Source of the DNA: Paenibacillus chondroitinus NBRC 15376
GTDB lineage: Bacteria > Bacillota > Bacilli > Paenibacillales > NBRC-103111
DNA length: 60,811 nucleotides
Assembly: GCF_004000765.1 (NCBI RefSeq)
Contig: NZ_BILW01000039.1
Location: 1-60,811 of the forward strand
Direction of reading: 5' to 3'
Positions within the stretch are counted from its first letter, which is position 1. Each line of letters starts with the position of its first letter. This document shows positions 7,471 to 16,612 of the stretch, one piece after another. The notes beneath the pieces are model-generated. The model saw nothing but the letters and a program-made list of their open reading frames with translations, did not search any database and was not told the origin of the DNA. The position numbers and the translations under genes are program-made.

Positions 7471-9648
7471 ATGGCCATTTCTAAGGTGCATAAGTTCCGA
7501 TTAGCCCTTTTTTGGCGGCTTTTTACCAACTATTTCATTGTGATTCTTATTCCCGTTATTGTTGCCAGTATCCTTGCACATGTGCTTGCCGTCCGCACAA
7601 TTGAGAAGGATGCCGAAAAGCTGAATGATGTCGTGATCAGCCATTTTTCCAAGCAAACCGATACGGCCCTAGAGTCGCTCAAAACCAATATGATCAACAT
7701 GCTCAGTTCATCGAATGTAACCGGTCTGCTAAGGGTTGTTGACGATTCACGGGAAAATCAGCAGCGATCGGATCAATTTTATGCCCTCAGAGAACAATTG
7801 ATGAAGCTTCAGTCGGATAAATTGGTCTCAAAGGTATTTTTATATTTTGCCAATCATGACCTGGTGGCGGATGTCGATATTTATACGGATAAATCGTACT
7901 ACTTTAACATGACTTATCCGCTTGATGAGCAGCAGAAGGCGGAATATCTCGCTCATTTTACCGGTAAAAAAATGATGGATATTATAGACTCGCGTACGCT
8001 CGGCATGTCAGCGGTTATGAGTTATCCGTTTAATACGGAAACTCCGGAGGTTTATCTGGTCGTGCATTTTGATCAGGACAAATTGAAAGAACAAATTTCA
8101 ATCCCTGAGAAGTGGGTCACAGGTACGGCGATTGCTACTAGCCAAGGTGAAGTTTTGAATCAGCACAGTCTGACGGATAAAGAGGTTAAAGCGGTGCTGG
8201 AGCATACGCGTTCGAAGGTTATTGAATCTCAATTCCTCGTCACGGATGAAATTGCCATGTCACTGGTGAAATCCCGGTTCAACGATGCTTGGTATTATGT
8301 GACCATCGCCGATCTTCGTACATTGATGAAGCCCGCATATATGACAAGATTGATTAGTTGGGGATTTCTAGTCTTTTTTCTCGTGGTGGGCAGCGTGGTG
8401 TCGTATTATTTAAGCCGTCGTTTGTATCGGCCGATTCAAGAAATCTCCAATGAAAATAAAGAGCTGTCACAGCGAATGAACGGCATGTTCCCCTTGATGC
8501 AGGAGCTTTTTATCACCAAAATTTTGCAGGGGGAATATCAAGACGAGCTGTCTATCGCTTATTATGCGAAGGAAATTGATTTTACCTATGACAAGCAGGC
8601 CATGCGCACAGTGCTGTGTATTGCTTTTCACTATAACTCGGAGGTGTATGACTGGCTGTCGGAGACGACGAAGTCTTTCATGTTCGTGGAGATCAAGGAA
8701 CTGATTCGCAAATCCACCCCGTCCATGGTCTGGTTATGCCAAACGAAACCGGATGTGTTAGCCTGTGTTGTCACCCATGATACGTTCCTGCATCTAGGCG
8801 CGGAAGAGGCTGCGGACATTACGAAATTGGTGCTGGAGTCGTACAGCCAATATTTCAAAGCAACGATCGGCATCGGGAAAACCGTGAACGCTGCAGAAGA
8901 GCTGCATGAATCATATGAGCAAGCCTTATCTGTCCTGCAAAATCGTGGATTAGATGCCGATGTGGAAATATGCCGCGGACCGCTTGTAGGCGAACGGACA
9001 CAGTGGGAAAGCTTTTTATCGGTGCAGGAAGTGAATCGCATCTTCAATCAGCACAAAACCAAGGAATATGAGCGGTTGCTGGAGTCTGTGCGTGAGAAGC
9101 TGGAGGATGGAAAACTCAAAAAAGCAACTGCCATGCAGGTCAAATATTTAAGCACGGACGTGCTGAATACATGGATTCGTGCGGTAGAAACCGAGCACAA
9201 CGATTTTAATGTGCCTTTTTTTTCCGGCTTGTACGATCGGCTGCATAATTGTATGACGTGGGATGAATTGGATCAATGTTTCTTTGACATCCATCGTGTT
9301 TTATTCCGGACGGAGGAACCCGATCAGCGCACGCAGCAGTTTTCGGAGATTCTGGATTATATTCATGAGCATTATAACGAGGAGCTTTCGATTGAATATT
9401 TTGCCGGGCTGCTCAACATGTCAAACGGGCATTTCAGCCGAACGTTTAAAGAGGCGGTGGGCGAGAAATATGTGGAATACATAGCCAAATACAGGCTTAT
9501 GAAAGCGAAGCAATTTTTGCTGGAGACGGACATGAAAATCGATGACATCGCTGAGAAAGTGGGCTACTGGGGCCGTAATTCGTTTATTCGCACTTTTCGC
9601 AAATACGAAGGCATCACGCCGGCGAAATACCGCACGATGCATCATTAA
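7471..9648 (+). CDS. Membrane-bound AraC-type sensor regulator
   Basis: A 725-residue one-component membrane regulator. A first membrane helix (about residues 15-38, FTNYFIVILIPVIVASILAH) and a second (about 293-315, LISWGFLVFFLVVGSVVSYYL) enclose an extracellular sensor of about 250 residues. A cytoplasmic linker and a C-terminal AraC DNA-binding domain follow (about 625-722; HTH motifs ending in FSRTFKEAVG and SFIRTFRKYEG). There is no histidine-kinase or receiver domain, so sensing and DNA binding sit in one chain. The frame is open 56 codons further upstream, but GGGGAGGGGG at 7452-7462 places the start at GTG 7468 or ATG 7471. It directly precedes an LplB-type transporter operon, its likely target. 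Confidence 0.85.
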   Translation: MAISKVHKFRLALFWRLFTNYFIVILIPVIVASILAHVLAVRTIEKDAEKLNDVVISHFSKQTDTALESLKTNMINMLSSSNVTGLLRVVDDSRENQQRSDQFYALREQLMKLQSDKLVSKVFLYFANHDLVADVDIYTDKSYYFNMTYPLDEQQKAEYLAHFTGKKMMDIIDSRTLGMSAVMSYPFNTETPEVYLVVHFDQDKLKEQISIPEKWVTGTAIATSQGEVLNQHSLTDKEVKAVLEHTRSKVIESQFLVTDEIAMSLVKSRFNDAWYYVTIADLRTLMKPAYMTRLISWGFLVFFLVVGSVVSYYLSRRLYRPIQEISNENKELSQRMNGMFPLMQELFITKILQGEYQDELSIAYYAKEIDFTYDKQAMRTVLCIAFHYNSEVYDWLSETTKSFMFVEIKELIRKSTPSMVWLCQTKPDVLACVVTHDTFLHLGAEEAADITKLVLESYSQYFKATIGIGKTVNAAEELHESYEQALSVLQNRGLDADVEICRGPLVGERTQWESFLSVQEVNRIFNQHKTKEYERLLESVREKLEDGKLKKATAMQVKYLSTDVLNTWIRAVETEHNDFNVPFFSGLYDRLHNCMTWDELDQCFFDIHRVLFRTEEPDQRTQQFSEILDYIHEHYNEELSIEYFAGLLNMSNGHFSRTFKEAVGEKYVEYIAKYRLMKAKQFLLETDMKIDDIAEKVGYWGRNSFIRTFRKYEGITPAKYRTMHH

Positions 9649-9651
9649 AGG

Positions 9652-9688
9652 ATAGAGACTTCATTTTTTCCGAAGTCTCTATTTTTTC
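9652..9688 (+). terminator. Rho-independent terminator
   Basis: A perfect 11-bp stem ATAGAGACTTC/GAAGTCTCTAT with a 9-base loop and a following T-run separates the regulator transcript from the transporter operon. Confidence 0.9.
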
Positions 9689-9846
9689 TTCCAGCACCGA
9701 GAATCCGCTAATAAACTGCCGAGAAACCGCAAAAAATCGGGCTTGCAAAAAAAGAGACACGAGGTAATTATGCGATCTTTACGCAACTGCTCCGCTCTCG
9801 GTATAGTAAGGCCATCAACTTCCGAAAGGAGGAGGGGGGAGGCAGT

Positions 9847-10767
9847 ATGCAGCAGCGTAATGGGATAGGGTACGTATTGATGAAACATAAAGCGTTATAT
9901 TTGTTAATGCTGCCGGGGATTTTATACTACATCATTTTCAAGTATGTGCCTATGTACGGGGTCGTCATTGCCTTTCAGGATTATTCGATCGGCAGAGGAA
10001 TTTTGGGCAGCAAATTTGTAGGATTTAAGCACTTTATTGAATTTTTTTATGTCAATCCGGATTCCTGGAAGCTGATTCGCAATACGGTCATGTTAAATGT
10101 GTATGACCTGCTGTTCCATTTTCCGGCGCCAATCATTCTCGCCATCTTGTTTCACGAGTTGAAGAACAAAATGTTTAAACGCATTGCACAAAGCATCAGC
10201 TATATGCCGCACTTTTTATCAACGGTCGTTATAGCGGGAATTCTTGTTACGTTTCTGTCGCCGCAAACCGGCATCATTAATTTCTTGCTGGTGAAAGTAT
10301 TTGGCATGGAGCCAATTTTATTCCTCGGGCTGCCTGAATGGTTCAGAGCGATCTATGTCTCCTCGGAAATATGGCAAAAAATCGGGTGGGGGACGATTCT
10401 TTACTTGGCGGCGATCGCCGGGATCGATCCGACCTTGTATGAAGCGGCGAAAATGGACGGAGCGAACCGTTATCACCAGATGCGCCATATCACCTTCATT
10501 GGCATGGTTCCCGTGATGATTATTTTGTTCGTTTTGACTTTAGGACATTTTATGGAAACAGGGTTTCAGAAAATTTTGCTGTTATACAACTCCATGAACT
10601 ACGAAACCTCCGATGTGATTAACACGTTCGTCTATCGGCGAGGGATCTTGGATGCAGACTTCAGCTTCGCAACTGCAGTCGGATTATTTCAGTCCGTGAT
10701 TGGTCTCATTCTCGTCATCGGCGCAAACCGCATTGCCAGAAAACACTCAGAGACAAGCTTGTGGTAA
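9847..10767 (+). CDS. ABC sugar transporter permease, LplB type
   Basis: A 306-residue integral membrane permease of the carbohydrate-uptake-1 family (LplB/YtcP-type partner), with six predicted membrane helices starting at residues 17-35. The ATPase-contact EAA loop is visible in LYEAAKMDGANRYHQM. It should form a heterodimer with the next gene product and import an oligosaccharide or related solute. GGGAGG lies just before the ATG. No ATP-binding subunit is encoded nearby; systems of this type usually borrow a shared MsmX-like ATPase from elsewhere in the genome. Confidence 0.88.
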   Translation: MQQRNGIGYVLMKHKALYLLMLPGILYYIIFKYVPMYGVVIAFQDYSIGRGILGSKFVGFKHFIEFFYVNPDSWKLIRNTVMLNVYDLLFHFPAPIILAILFHELKNKMFKRIAQSISYMPHFLSTVVIAGILVTFLSPQTGIINFLLVKVFGMEPILFLGLPEWFRAIYVSSEIWQKIGWGTILYLAAIAGIDPTLYEAAKMDGANRYHQMRHITFIGMVPVMIILFVLTLGHFMETGFQKILLLYNSMNYETSDVINTFVYRRGILDADFSFATAVGLFQSVIGLILVIGANRIARKHSETSLW

Positions 10768-10780
10768 AGGAGGAACACTA

Positions 10781-11641
10781 TTGAAAATTAAACAATCAGC
10801 AGCCTCCGTCCTTTTTGACACATTAAATTACGCCGTTATGATCCTTCTTATGCTTGTGATGATTTATCCGCTTGTCTATGTGTTTAGTGCTTCGATAAGC
10901 GATAACGCTCTGGTTTCAAGCGGTGATGTTCTGCTTTTACCCAAGAAAGTAACGCTGGTCGCCTATAAGCAATTGGCAGCAAATTCAGATCTATGGATTA
11001 GCTACTGGAATACGATCCGTTACACGGTCGTTCATGTCATTCTGACGTTGATTACAACGGCAGCTATGGCCTACCCGTTAGCGAAGAAATGGCTGCCCGG
11101 CCGCAAGCTGATCTTGATGATGGCGGCATTCACGCTGCTGTTCAGCGGAGGAATGATCCCAACGTTTCTTGTTGTGCAAAAGCTCGGCATGTTGAACTCC
11201 ATATGGGCCATCGTTCTGCCTTCGATGATCAGCACCTGGTATTTATTCATCATGCGGACGTTTTTTGAGGCTTTGCCGGAAGAGCTGGAAGATGCAGCAA
11301 CGATTGACGGTTGTTCCTCCCTGCAGGTGCTTTTGCGAGTCGTTATGCCGCTCTCGATGCCTGTTATGGCCACAATCGGACTATTCACGGCTGTGAACCA
11401 GTGGAACGCTTTCTTTGACGCCCTTATTTATTTGAACGATCGCTCGATGTATCCCCTGCAAATAATGCTGCGCAACATCCTTGTAGCCGGTACAACGATT
11501 CAGGGCGAAGGGGATATGAGCCTGCTGCAAACCATGAAGTACGCGATCATCATGATGGCTACGCTCCCGATCCTGTGTGTGTATCCGTTCATCCAGAAAT
11601 ATTTCGTCCAGGGTACGATGATCGGCGGTATTAAAGGGTAA
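10781..11641 (+). CDS. ABC sugar transporter permease, AraQ/YtcP type
   Basis: A 286-residue second permease of the same importer, with six membrane helices and an EAA loop at LEDAATIDGCSSLQVLLRVV. The frame is open upstream into the preceding gene. TTG 10781 was chosen because AAAGGAGG at 10766-10773 is ideally spaced and the protein then begins MKIKQSAAS as its relatives do. Only 13 bp separate it from the first permease gene, so the two are translated from one mRNA. Confidence 0.87.
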   Translation: MKIKQSAASVLFDTLNYAVMILLMLVMIYPLVYVFSASISDNALVSSGDVLLLPKKVTLVAYKQLAANSDLWISYWNTIRYTVVHVILTLITTAAMAYPLAKKWLPGRKLILMMAAFTLLFSGGMIPTFLVVQKLGMLNSIWAIVLPSMISTWYLFIMRTFFEALPEELEDAATIDGCSSLQVLLRVVMPLSMPVMATIGLFTAVNQWNAFFDALIYLNDRSMYPLQIMLRNILVAGTTIQGEGDMSLLQTMKYAIIMMATLPILCVYPFIQKYFVQGTMIGGIKG

Positions 11642-11723
11642 GTTCGGATTGCGACTACAGCTAGTGACAACGGTTATAAAACAGCATAAAACAGTCTTTT
11701 AAACACATTGGGGAGGTTTTTCC

Positions 11724-13289
11724 ATGAAAAAAAGAACAGTAGCAGCAGCAGTATCCGCCGTTATGCTTTCCAGCTTGGTCGCAGGTTGTACGAGTGGGTC
11801 AAAAGATACGCCTGTATCCGGGGATGGCAAAAAAGGAGAAGAGTCCAAGAAGCCGATCACTTTTTCATGGCTGGCATATGATCGTCCAGAAGGGAAAGTA
11901 CGTCAAGACTGGGAAATTTTCAAGGAAATTGAAGCGAAAACCGGCGTGAAAGTAGAGTTTCAAGTGGTCAGCCAGGAAGGCCTGAAAGAGAAGAAACAGA
12001 TCATGATCGCGACCAACGCGGTTACTGATTTCATTCAGGTGGATACATTGGAAGGCAGACAGCATGGGCCGGACAAAGTGTTTCTGAATCTGAAGGATTA
12101 CATGGATAAAGCGCCGAATATGAAGGCGTTTTTCGATAAATATCCGGAAGCCAAGGCTGTTGCAACTGGAGCCGACGGAGGGATTTATACCGTGCCGGTT
12201 ATCGAAGGTGATGCAGAAGGAAAAGGGTTCAACTTTATCTGGTATACCCGTAAGGACATTATGGATAAATACGGCTTGAAAGCGCCGACGTCCGTGGAAG
12301 AATTTTACCAGTTCCTGAAAACGTTGAAGGAAAAACAGCCGGATACGTACCCTTTGATCAATAACGCAATTACAGGCGATACAGGGCTATTCACGACGTT
12401 CGGCAGAGCTTTCACTGGCATTCACGGTTTCTATAACGTTGATCCGGCTACGGATAAATATGCTTTTGCACCTTACCACAAGGGGTATAAGGACTCTCTG
12501 ATCTTCCTCAACAAACTGTATAACGAGAAATTGCTGGATCCTGAATTCTCGATGATCACGCAAGCGCAGTGGGAGGAACGGATTCTAAAGGGCAAATCGT
12601 TGGTTACCTTCTTCTGGAAGGCTGATCTGGAGACGCTTATGGATAAAGGACGTAAAGCAGGAATTGCCGATTACACACTGGATGCGATTCCGCAGTTCGC
12701 TGCCGACGGCATTAAGAACTATCAATTCTCGCGTTCGGTTGTAGGCGCTACAGGTCGTGCGATCTCCGCCAAGGTCAAAGATAAAGACAGAGCCGTTCAA
12801 TTCCTTGATTACCTGCTCAGCGAAGAAGGTTCGAATTATTTATCCTTGGGGATCGAGGGCAAAACGTATACGAAGCAAAACGGCGTGCCTGTGTACAACA
12901 AGGATTTTGGCGCATCGCCATTTACAACATTGCGGAAAGATTGGGGTGTCTGGTATGACATGATTACGCTGGACAACGCCAAATCCCGCGCAGTATGGGA
13001 AAGCGGCTTAAGTGATAAGAGCAAAGCGATTAACAAGCTCTATGAATCGGTTATTATCCCGGCACCGAAGCAGATCGTTAAAACCAGTGAAGAGTTGGAG
13101 CTGGAAAAATCGAAGCTGAACAATTTGAACAAGTATTTGGAACAAAAGCTGACGGAATTCGTGTCTGGTAAAACACCGATTAACGATAAAACTTGGCAGG
13201 AATTTATTGATCAAACGAAAAAGCTGGGCGCAGATGATCTGTTGAATATGTACAATGCCGCTTATACGCGCACATACGGCAAAAAATAA
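11724..13289 (+). CDS. ABC transporter solute-binding lipoprotein
   Basis: A 521-residue extracellular binding protein of the large LplA-like class. It has a lipoprotein signal peptide with lipobox LVAGC (Cys at residue 22) and a low-complexity Ser/Gly/Lys linker before the folded part. The ligand is unknown; the size class suits oligosaccharides. GGGGAGG precedes the ATG. It follows both permeases, the usual order, and is separated from the enzyme genes by a stable hairpin. Confidence 0.87.
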   Translation: MKKRTVAAAVSAVMLSSLVAGCTSGSKDTPVSGDGKKGEESKKPITFSWLAYDRPEGKVRQDWEIFKEIEAKTGVKVEFQVVSQEGLKEKKQIMIATNAVTDFIQVDTLEGRQHGPDKVFLNLKDYMDKAPNMKAFFDKYPEAKAVATGADGGIYTVPVIEGDAEGKGFNFIWYTRKDIMDKYGLKAPTSVEEFYQFLKTLKEKQPDTYPLINNAITGDTGLFTTFGRAFTGIHGFYNVDPATDKYAFAPYHKGYKDSLIFLNKLYNEKLLDPEFSMITQAQWEERILKGKSLVTFFWKADLETLMDKGRKAGIADYTLDAIPQFAADGIKNYQFSRSVVGATGRAISAKVKDKDRAVQFLDYLLSEEGSNYLSLGIEGKTYTKQNGVPVYNKDFGASPFTTLRKDWGVWYDMITLDNAKSRAVWESGLSDKSKAINKLYESVIIPAPKQIVKTSEELELEKSKLNNLNKYLEQKLTEFVSGKTPINDKTWQEFIDQTKKLGADDLLNMYNAAYTRTYGKK

Positions 13290-13309
13290 TCGCACTGGTA
13301 CTGTAAGGG

Positions 13310-13332
13310 GGCCCATTTACTCAGAATGGGCC
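13310..13332 (+). promoter_or_regulatory. Intercistronic hairpin after the binding-protein gene
   Basis: GGCCCATT and AATGGGCC form a perfect 8-bp stem with a 7-base loop (TACTCAG). No T-run follows, so it is not a standard terminator. It lies between the binding protein and the amidohydrolase and could protect the 3' end of the binding-protein mRNA or slow read-through. Confidence 0.6.
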
Positions 13333-13352
13333 TCCGAAATGGAGGGATAGAG

Positions 13353-14408
13353 ATGGCCGAAAAGATGAAGGTCATTGATGTGGATGTCCACAATGAGCAA
13401 AACGATTCCGATCTGCTGCCGTATTTGGCTGAGCCTTGGCGTTCACGCGTAGCAGCTACAGGAATCGGATATTCCGGTTCAGGTTACTACTCGCCGGTAG
13501 GCGTCATGAAGAAAGACGCTATTCCGCCGGGCGGGGGCAAAGCAGGTTCTGACCCGGATCTGATGATCAAACAGCTGCTGGAAGGCTATAACGTCGAATA
13601 CTGCATACTAACGGGAGTTGTGTATAACATTTCTACGACGCATGATGCGGATTATGCAGCGGTGATCTGCTCAGCGTATAACGACTTTTTGGCCGCTGAG
13701 TGGCTTGGCAAGCATAAGGCGTTTAAGGGCGCTTTGGCTGTCGCCACGCAGGATCCCTATCTCGCTGCAAGAGAGATTGACCGGATGGGAGGGCATCCCG
13801 ACTTCGTCGAGGTAATGATTTCCAGTGCGGCGCGCGCGCCTCTTGGCCAACGCCAATTCCATCCGATTTATGAGGCGGCGGAACGCAATGGTCTCCCTAT
13901 CGCACTCCATCCCGGAGCGGAGGGCGGCGGCGGTTCAACAGCACCTACGGCAGCTGGATACCCGTCCCGTTACATTGAGTGGCATACCTGTCTGTCTCAA
14001 ATGTTCATGGCTCATCTCGTATCGATGGTATGCGAAGGGGTCTTCGAGAAATTCCCTCGTCTGAAAGTCGTATTGACCGAGGGTGGCATTGCCTGGCTGC
14101 CGCATCTGATGTGGCGGCTGGATAAGAACTATAAAGCGCTGCGCTCCACAGTCCCATGGCTCAAGAAGATGCCAAGTCAATACATTCGCGAGCATTGCTA
14201 TTTGACGACGCAGCCCATCGAGGAGCCGGACAATCCGCAGCACTTGATTGATTTATTCAATATGATCGATGCAGAGAATATGATTCTCTATTCTAGCGAT
14301 TATCCGCATTGGGATTTCGATTCACCGGATATGATATTGCGAAGATTAAAGCCCGAAGCCAAGCGGAAAATTTTTTATGAAAACGCCAAAAGCCTATACA
14401 ACCTTTAA
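13353..14408 (+). CDS. ACMSD-type amidohydrolase (amidohydrolase 2 family)
   Basis: A 351-residue TIM-barrel metal-dependent hydrolase or decarboxylase of PF04909. The motifs are IDVDVHNE (Asp9, His13, Glu15) at the N terminus, His186 in ALHPGAEG, His221 in MFMAHL, EGGIAWLPHLMWRLD, and Asp316 in SSDYPHWD. The family contains ACMSD, resorcylate and 5-carboxyvanillate decarboxylases and dicarboxylate lactonases, often acting on aromatic or ring-cleavage acids. The usual first HxH is replaced by DxH, a variant common in this family. The start at 13353 is set by GGAGGG at 13341-13346. The Rieske gene follows at once, and the importer genes lie upstream. Confidence 0.82.
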   Translation: MAEKMKVIDVDVHNEQNDSDLLPYLAEPWRSRVAATGIGYSGSGYYSPVGVMKKDAIPPGGGKAGSDPDLMIKQLLEGYNVEYCILTGVVYNISTTHDADYAAVICSAYNDFLAAEWLGKHKAFKGALAVATQDPYLAAREIDRMGGHPDFVEVMISSAARAPLGQRQFHPIYEAAERNGLPIALHPGAEGGGGSTAPTAAGYPSRYIEWHTCLSQMFMAHLVSMVCEGVFEKFPRLKVVLTEGGIAWLPHLMWRLDKNYKALRSTVPWLKKMPSQYIREHCYLTTQPIEEPDNPQHLIDLFNMIDAENMILYSSDYPHWDFDSPDMILRRLKPEAKRKIFYENAKSLYNL

Positions 14409-14423
14409 TTGATGGAGGAGCAA

Positions 14424-14783
14424 ATGAAGGTACATTATGTGCTTGATGTAGACGAAGTTCCCGAAGGCGGGCACGCCGTCGTCACAATCGAGGGAAAAAG
14501 TATCGGCGTCTACCGGATTAACGGTGCTTATTACGCAATCAACAACTATTGTCCGCATCAAGGTGCGCCGATGTGTGCTGGACTCGTCTCTGGAACGACG
14601 CTCCCTTCAGACGTCTACGAATATGAGTATGGTAAAAAAGGGGAGATCCTGCGCTGCCCTTGGCATGGCTGGGAATTCGATATTCGAACGGGCAAGTCGC
14701 TGTTCAGCGAGAAAATTTGGTTGAAAACGTTTGAAGTCAGCGTGCTTGACGGCAGAATCGGTGTTCAATTGCAAAGAACGTAA
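14424..14783 (+). CDS. Rieske [2Fe-2S] ferredoxin-like protein
   Basis: A 119-residue single-domain Rieske protein. The cluster ligands are complete: Cys43-Pro-His45 and Cys78-Pro-Trp-His81. There is no membrane anchor and no oxygenase alpha-subunit domain, so it resembles the soluble ferredoxins of Rieske oxygenase systems or the small subunit of nitrite reductase. GGAGG at 14414-14418 sets the start at ATG 14424. It lies 15 bp after the amidohydrolase stop. No oxygenase or ferredoxin reductase lies in the operon, so the electron partner must be elsewhere or unknown. Confidence 0.87.
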   Translation: MKVHYVLDVDEVPEGGHAVVTIEGKSIGVYRINGAYYAINNYCPHQGAPMCAGLVSGTTLPSDVYEYEYGKKGEILRCPWHGWEFDIRTGKSLFSEKIWLKTFEVSVLDGRIGVQLQRT

Positions 14784-14796
14784 GTGTGGTGACAGT

Positions 14797-14839
14797 TAGG
14801 GATCGGAGAGGGCTGAAGCAGCCTTTTCGGTCCTTTTTT
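14797..14839 (+). terminator. Rho-independent terminator
   Basis: A long imperfect stem with the core GGGCTG-aag-CAGCC and outer arms AGGGatCGg/TCGgTCCT is followed by TTTTTTA. It ends the importer-amidohydrolase-Rieske transcript. Confidence 0.8.
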
Positions 14840-14921
14840 ATTCAAAGCTTTTCGCAGGAAAAGCAAGTACCTGAAGCGAATGAAGTTCCATACAAATCGT
14901 ATCCATGAAGGAGTTCAGCTC

Positions 14922-16520
14922 ATGAATTTATTAATTGTGGAAGACGAAGTTCGCCTTAGAAACGCGCTGGCCAACAACATTCCGTGGGACAAACATGGGA
15001 TTGAAGTCGTCGGGCAAGCAGGGAACGGGATGGAAGCGCTGCGGTTCATCGACCGCAAAAAGCCGGAAATCATTTTGCTCGACCTGCAGATGCCGGAGAT
15101 GGATGGGTTAACCTTGGCGAAACAGCTTCGTCAGAGCGATCCTTTGTTGAAAATCATTGTGCTAAGTGGATATGATGATTTCGCTTATGCGCAGGAGGCG
15201 CTTTCGATAGGCGTCATGAAGTATTTGCTGAAGCCGGCTGGCGACGAGGAAATTTTGGAGACGGTACTTGAAGCGGCTGAGAAGCTGAGATCAGAACTGG
15301 AGCAGCGCCATAACGAGGATGAGCTGAAACAGAGATGGGAGCAGCATCTTCCCTATTTGGTGAACGATTTTTTGCAAGGATGGCTGAAAGGTAAATTCGA
15401 GTTGTGGGAGATTGAACAGCGAAGCAAGTATCTTCAAATGAACATGCCGAAGGGTGCGCAATTTGCAGTTGCTGTTGTCGATATGGACCCGCTGCCGGAT
15501 ACGGAGACTCGATTCAGCAGGAAAGATATGTCCTTGCTCCAGTTTTCACTCGGAAGCATCGTGCAGGAATATTTGCAATCTACTCCCTGTTGGGTGGTTT
15601 CGGATTATGCGGGCTATACGGTTGTCGTGTATAAGCTTTCAGGGGATGAAGCTCCAAAGGAAGCCCTGCAAAGGATAAATGTGTTGACGGAGAAGCTGCT
15701 TTTTACCGTCCTAAGCTGCCTCAGACTTACAGCGAGCGCCGGTATTAGCGGGACGATCGGCGGTTGCGAGGATCTGAACAAGCTGTACGTTCAGGCTGTC
15801 AGGGCGCTGCAGAACCGGATTATGCTGGGTCACGATCTCGCTATACCCTATCAGGAAGTACAAGGGAGAGAGCCGGAGTTCGTGCTGCAGCCGAATTTGG
15901 AGAAAGCGCTCGAGATCGCTCTTGAAACGGGAGAAGAGAATAAGGCGACGGATATGCTATCCACACTGTGGGAGGGAGGCATGGCCAAAGCGGAAAACAT
16001 TGAGGAAATTCATGAGCATATTTTATACTTCGAAAGCCTTTTTGTACGTATGATTCAAAAACAGGGATGGTCCGTGCGGGAGGTCGCAGGGGAAGACTAT
16101 GTCTATTTCCACAATCATCGGGAGCTGATGGTCAAAGAGCAAATTTTCATTTGGCTGCAAAGGATGATCAAAGCTTATTTAACCCATGCGAGAGAACGTC
16201 GAAAATCAACAAGCCACGATATGATCAAAACGATTTTAAGCCTCGTGGAAAATGAAATCGACCAAGAGATGACGCTGCATGCCGTAGCTGATCGACTGTA
16301 TGTCAATTCCTCTTACTTAAGCCGTTTGTTCAAGCAGGAAACCGGGAAAGCGTTCTCGACCTATGTGATGGAAAGAAAAATGGAACGCGCAAAGGCTACG
16401 CTGCAAGAAGGCGTTCGCGTTTATGATGCCGCTGCGGCCGTCGGGTACCGGGATGTGAGTTATTTTACAAGAGTATTCCGTAAATATTGGGGGGTAACCC
16501 CCGGGGAAGTTCGTTCTTGA
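14922..16520 (+). CDS. Response regulator, YesN type
   Basis: A 532-residue two-component response regulator. An N-terminal CheY-like receiver (acidic pocket Glu7-Asp8, phospho-acceptor Asp54 in LLDLQMPEMDG, Lys in YLLKPA) is joined by a long linker to an AraC-type double helix-turn-helix (about residues 430-530). Such proteins activate sugar-uptake operons together with a YesM-type kinase. No kinase gene adjoins it; the only YesM-like kinase in the window is at 27121. AAGGAG before ATG 14922 decides the start. Its likely target is the promoter at 16613-16670. Confidence 0.88.
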   Translation: MNLLIVEDEVRLRNALANNIPWDKHGIEVVGQAGNGMEALRFIDRKKPEIILLDLQMPEMDGLTLAKQLRQSDPLLKIIVLSGYDDFAYAQEALSIGVMKYLLKPAGDEEILETVLEAAEKLRSELEQRHNEDELKQRWEQHLPYLVNDFLQGWLKGKFELWEIEQRSKYLQMNMPKGAQFAVAVVDMDPLPDTETRFSRKDMSLLQFSLGSIVQEYLQSTPCWVVSDYAGYTVVVYKLSGDEAPKEALQRINVLTEKLLFTVLSCLRLTASAGISGTIGGCEDLNKLYVQAVRALQNRIMLGHDLAIPYQEVQGREPEFVLQPNLEKALEIALETGEENKATDMLSTLWEGGMAKAENIEEIHEHILYFESLFVRMIQKQGWSVREVAGEDYVYFHNHRELMVKEQIFIWLQRMIKAYLTHARERRKSTSHDMIKTILSLVENEIDQEMTLHAVADRLYVNSSYLSRLFKQETGKAFSTYVMERKMERAKATLQEGVRVYDAAAAVGYRDVSYFTRVFRKYWGVTPGEVRS

Positions 16521-16542
16521 ATTCCTCTTCCTTTCTGAATAG

Positions 16543-16573
16543 AACCTTCTCCCTTATCGGAGGAGGTTTTTTT
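16543..16573 (+). terminator. Rho-independent terminator
   Basis: AACCTTCTCC pairs with GGAGGAGGTT (one mismatch) and is followed by seven T residues. It isolates the regulator gene from the permease operon. Confidence 0.85.
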
Positions 16574-16612
16574 GTTCCACTTGTGAAGCTGCGTCTCAAT
16601 CGAGAAGTACTG

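Noticed and set aside
14864..14885. AAGTACC upstream of the response-regulator gene as a third copy of the 21-bp element
   Set aside because: Only the first 7 bases fit, and there is no -10 at 52 nt.
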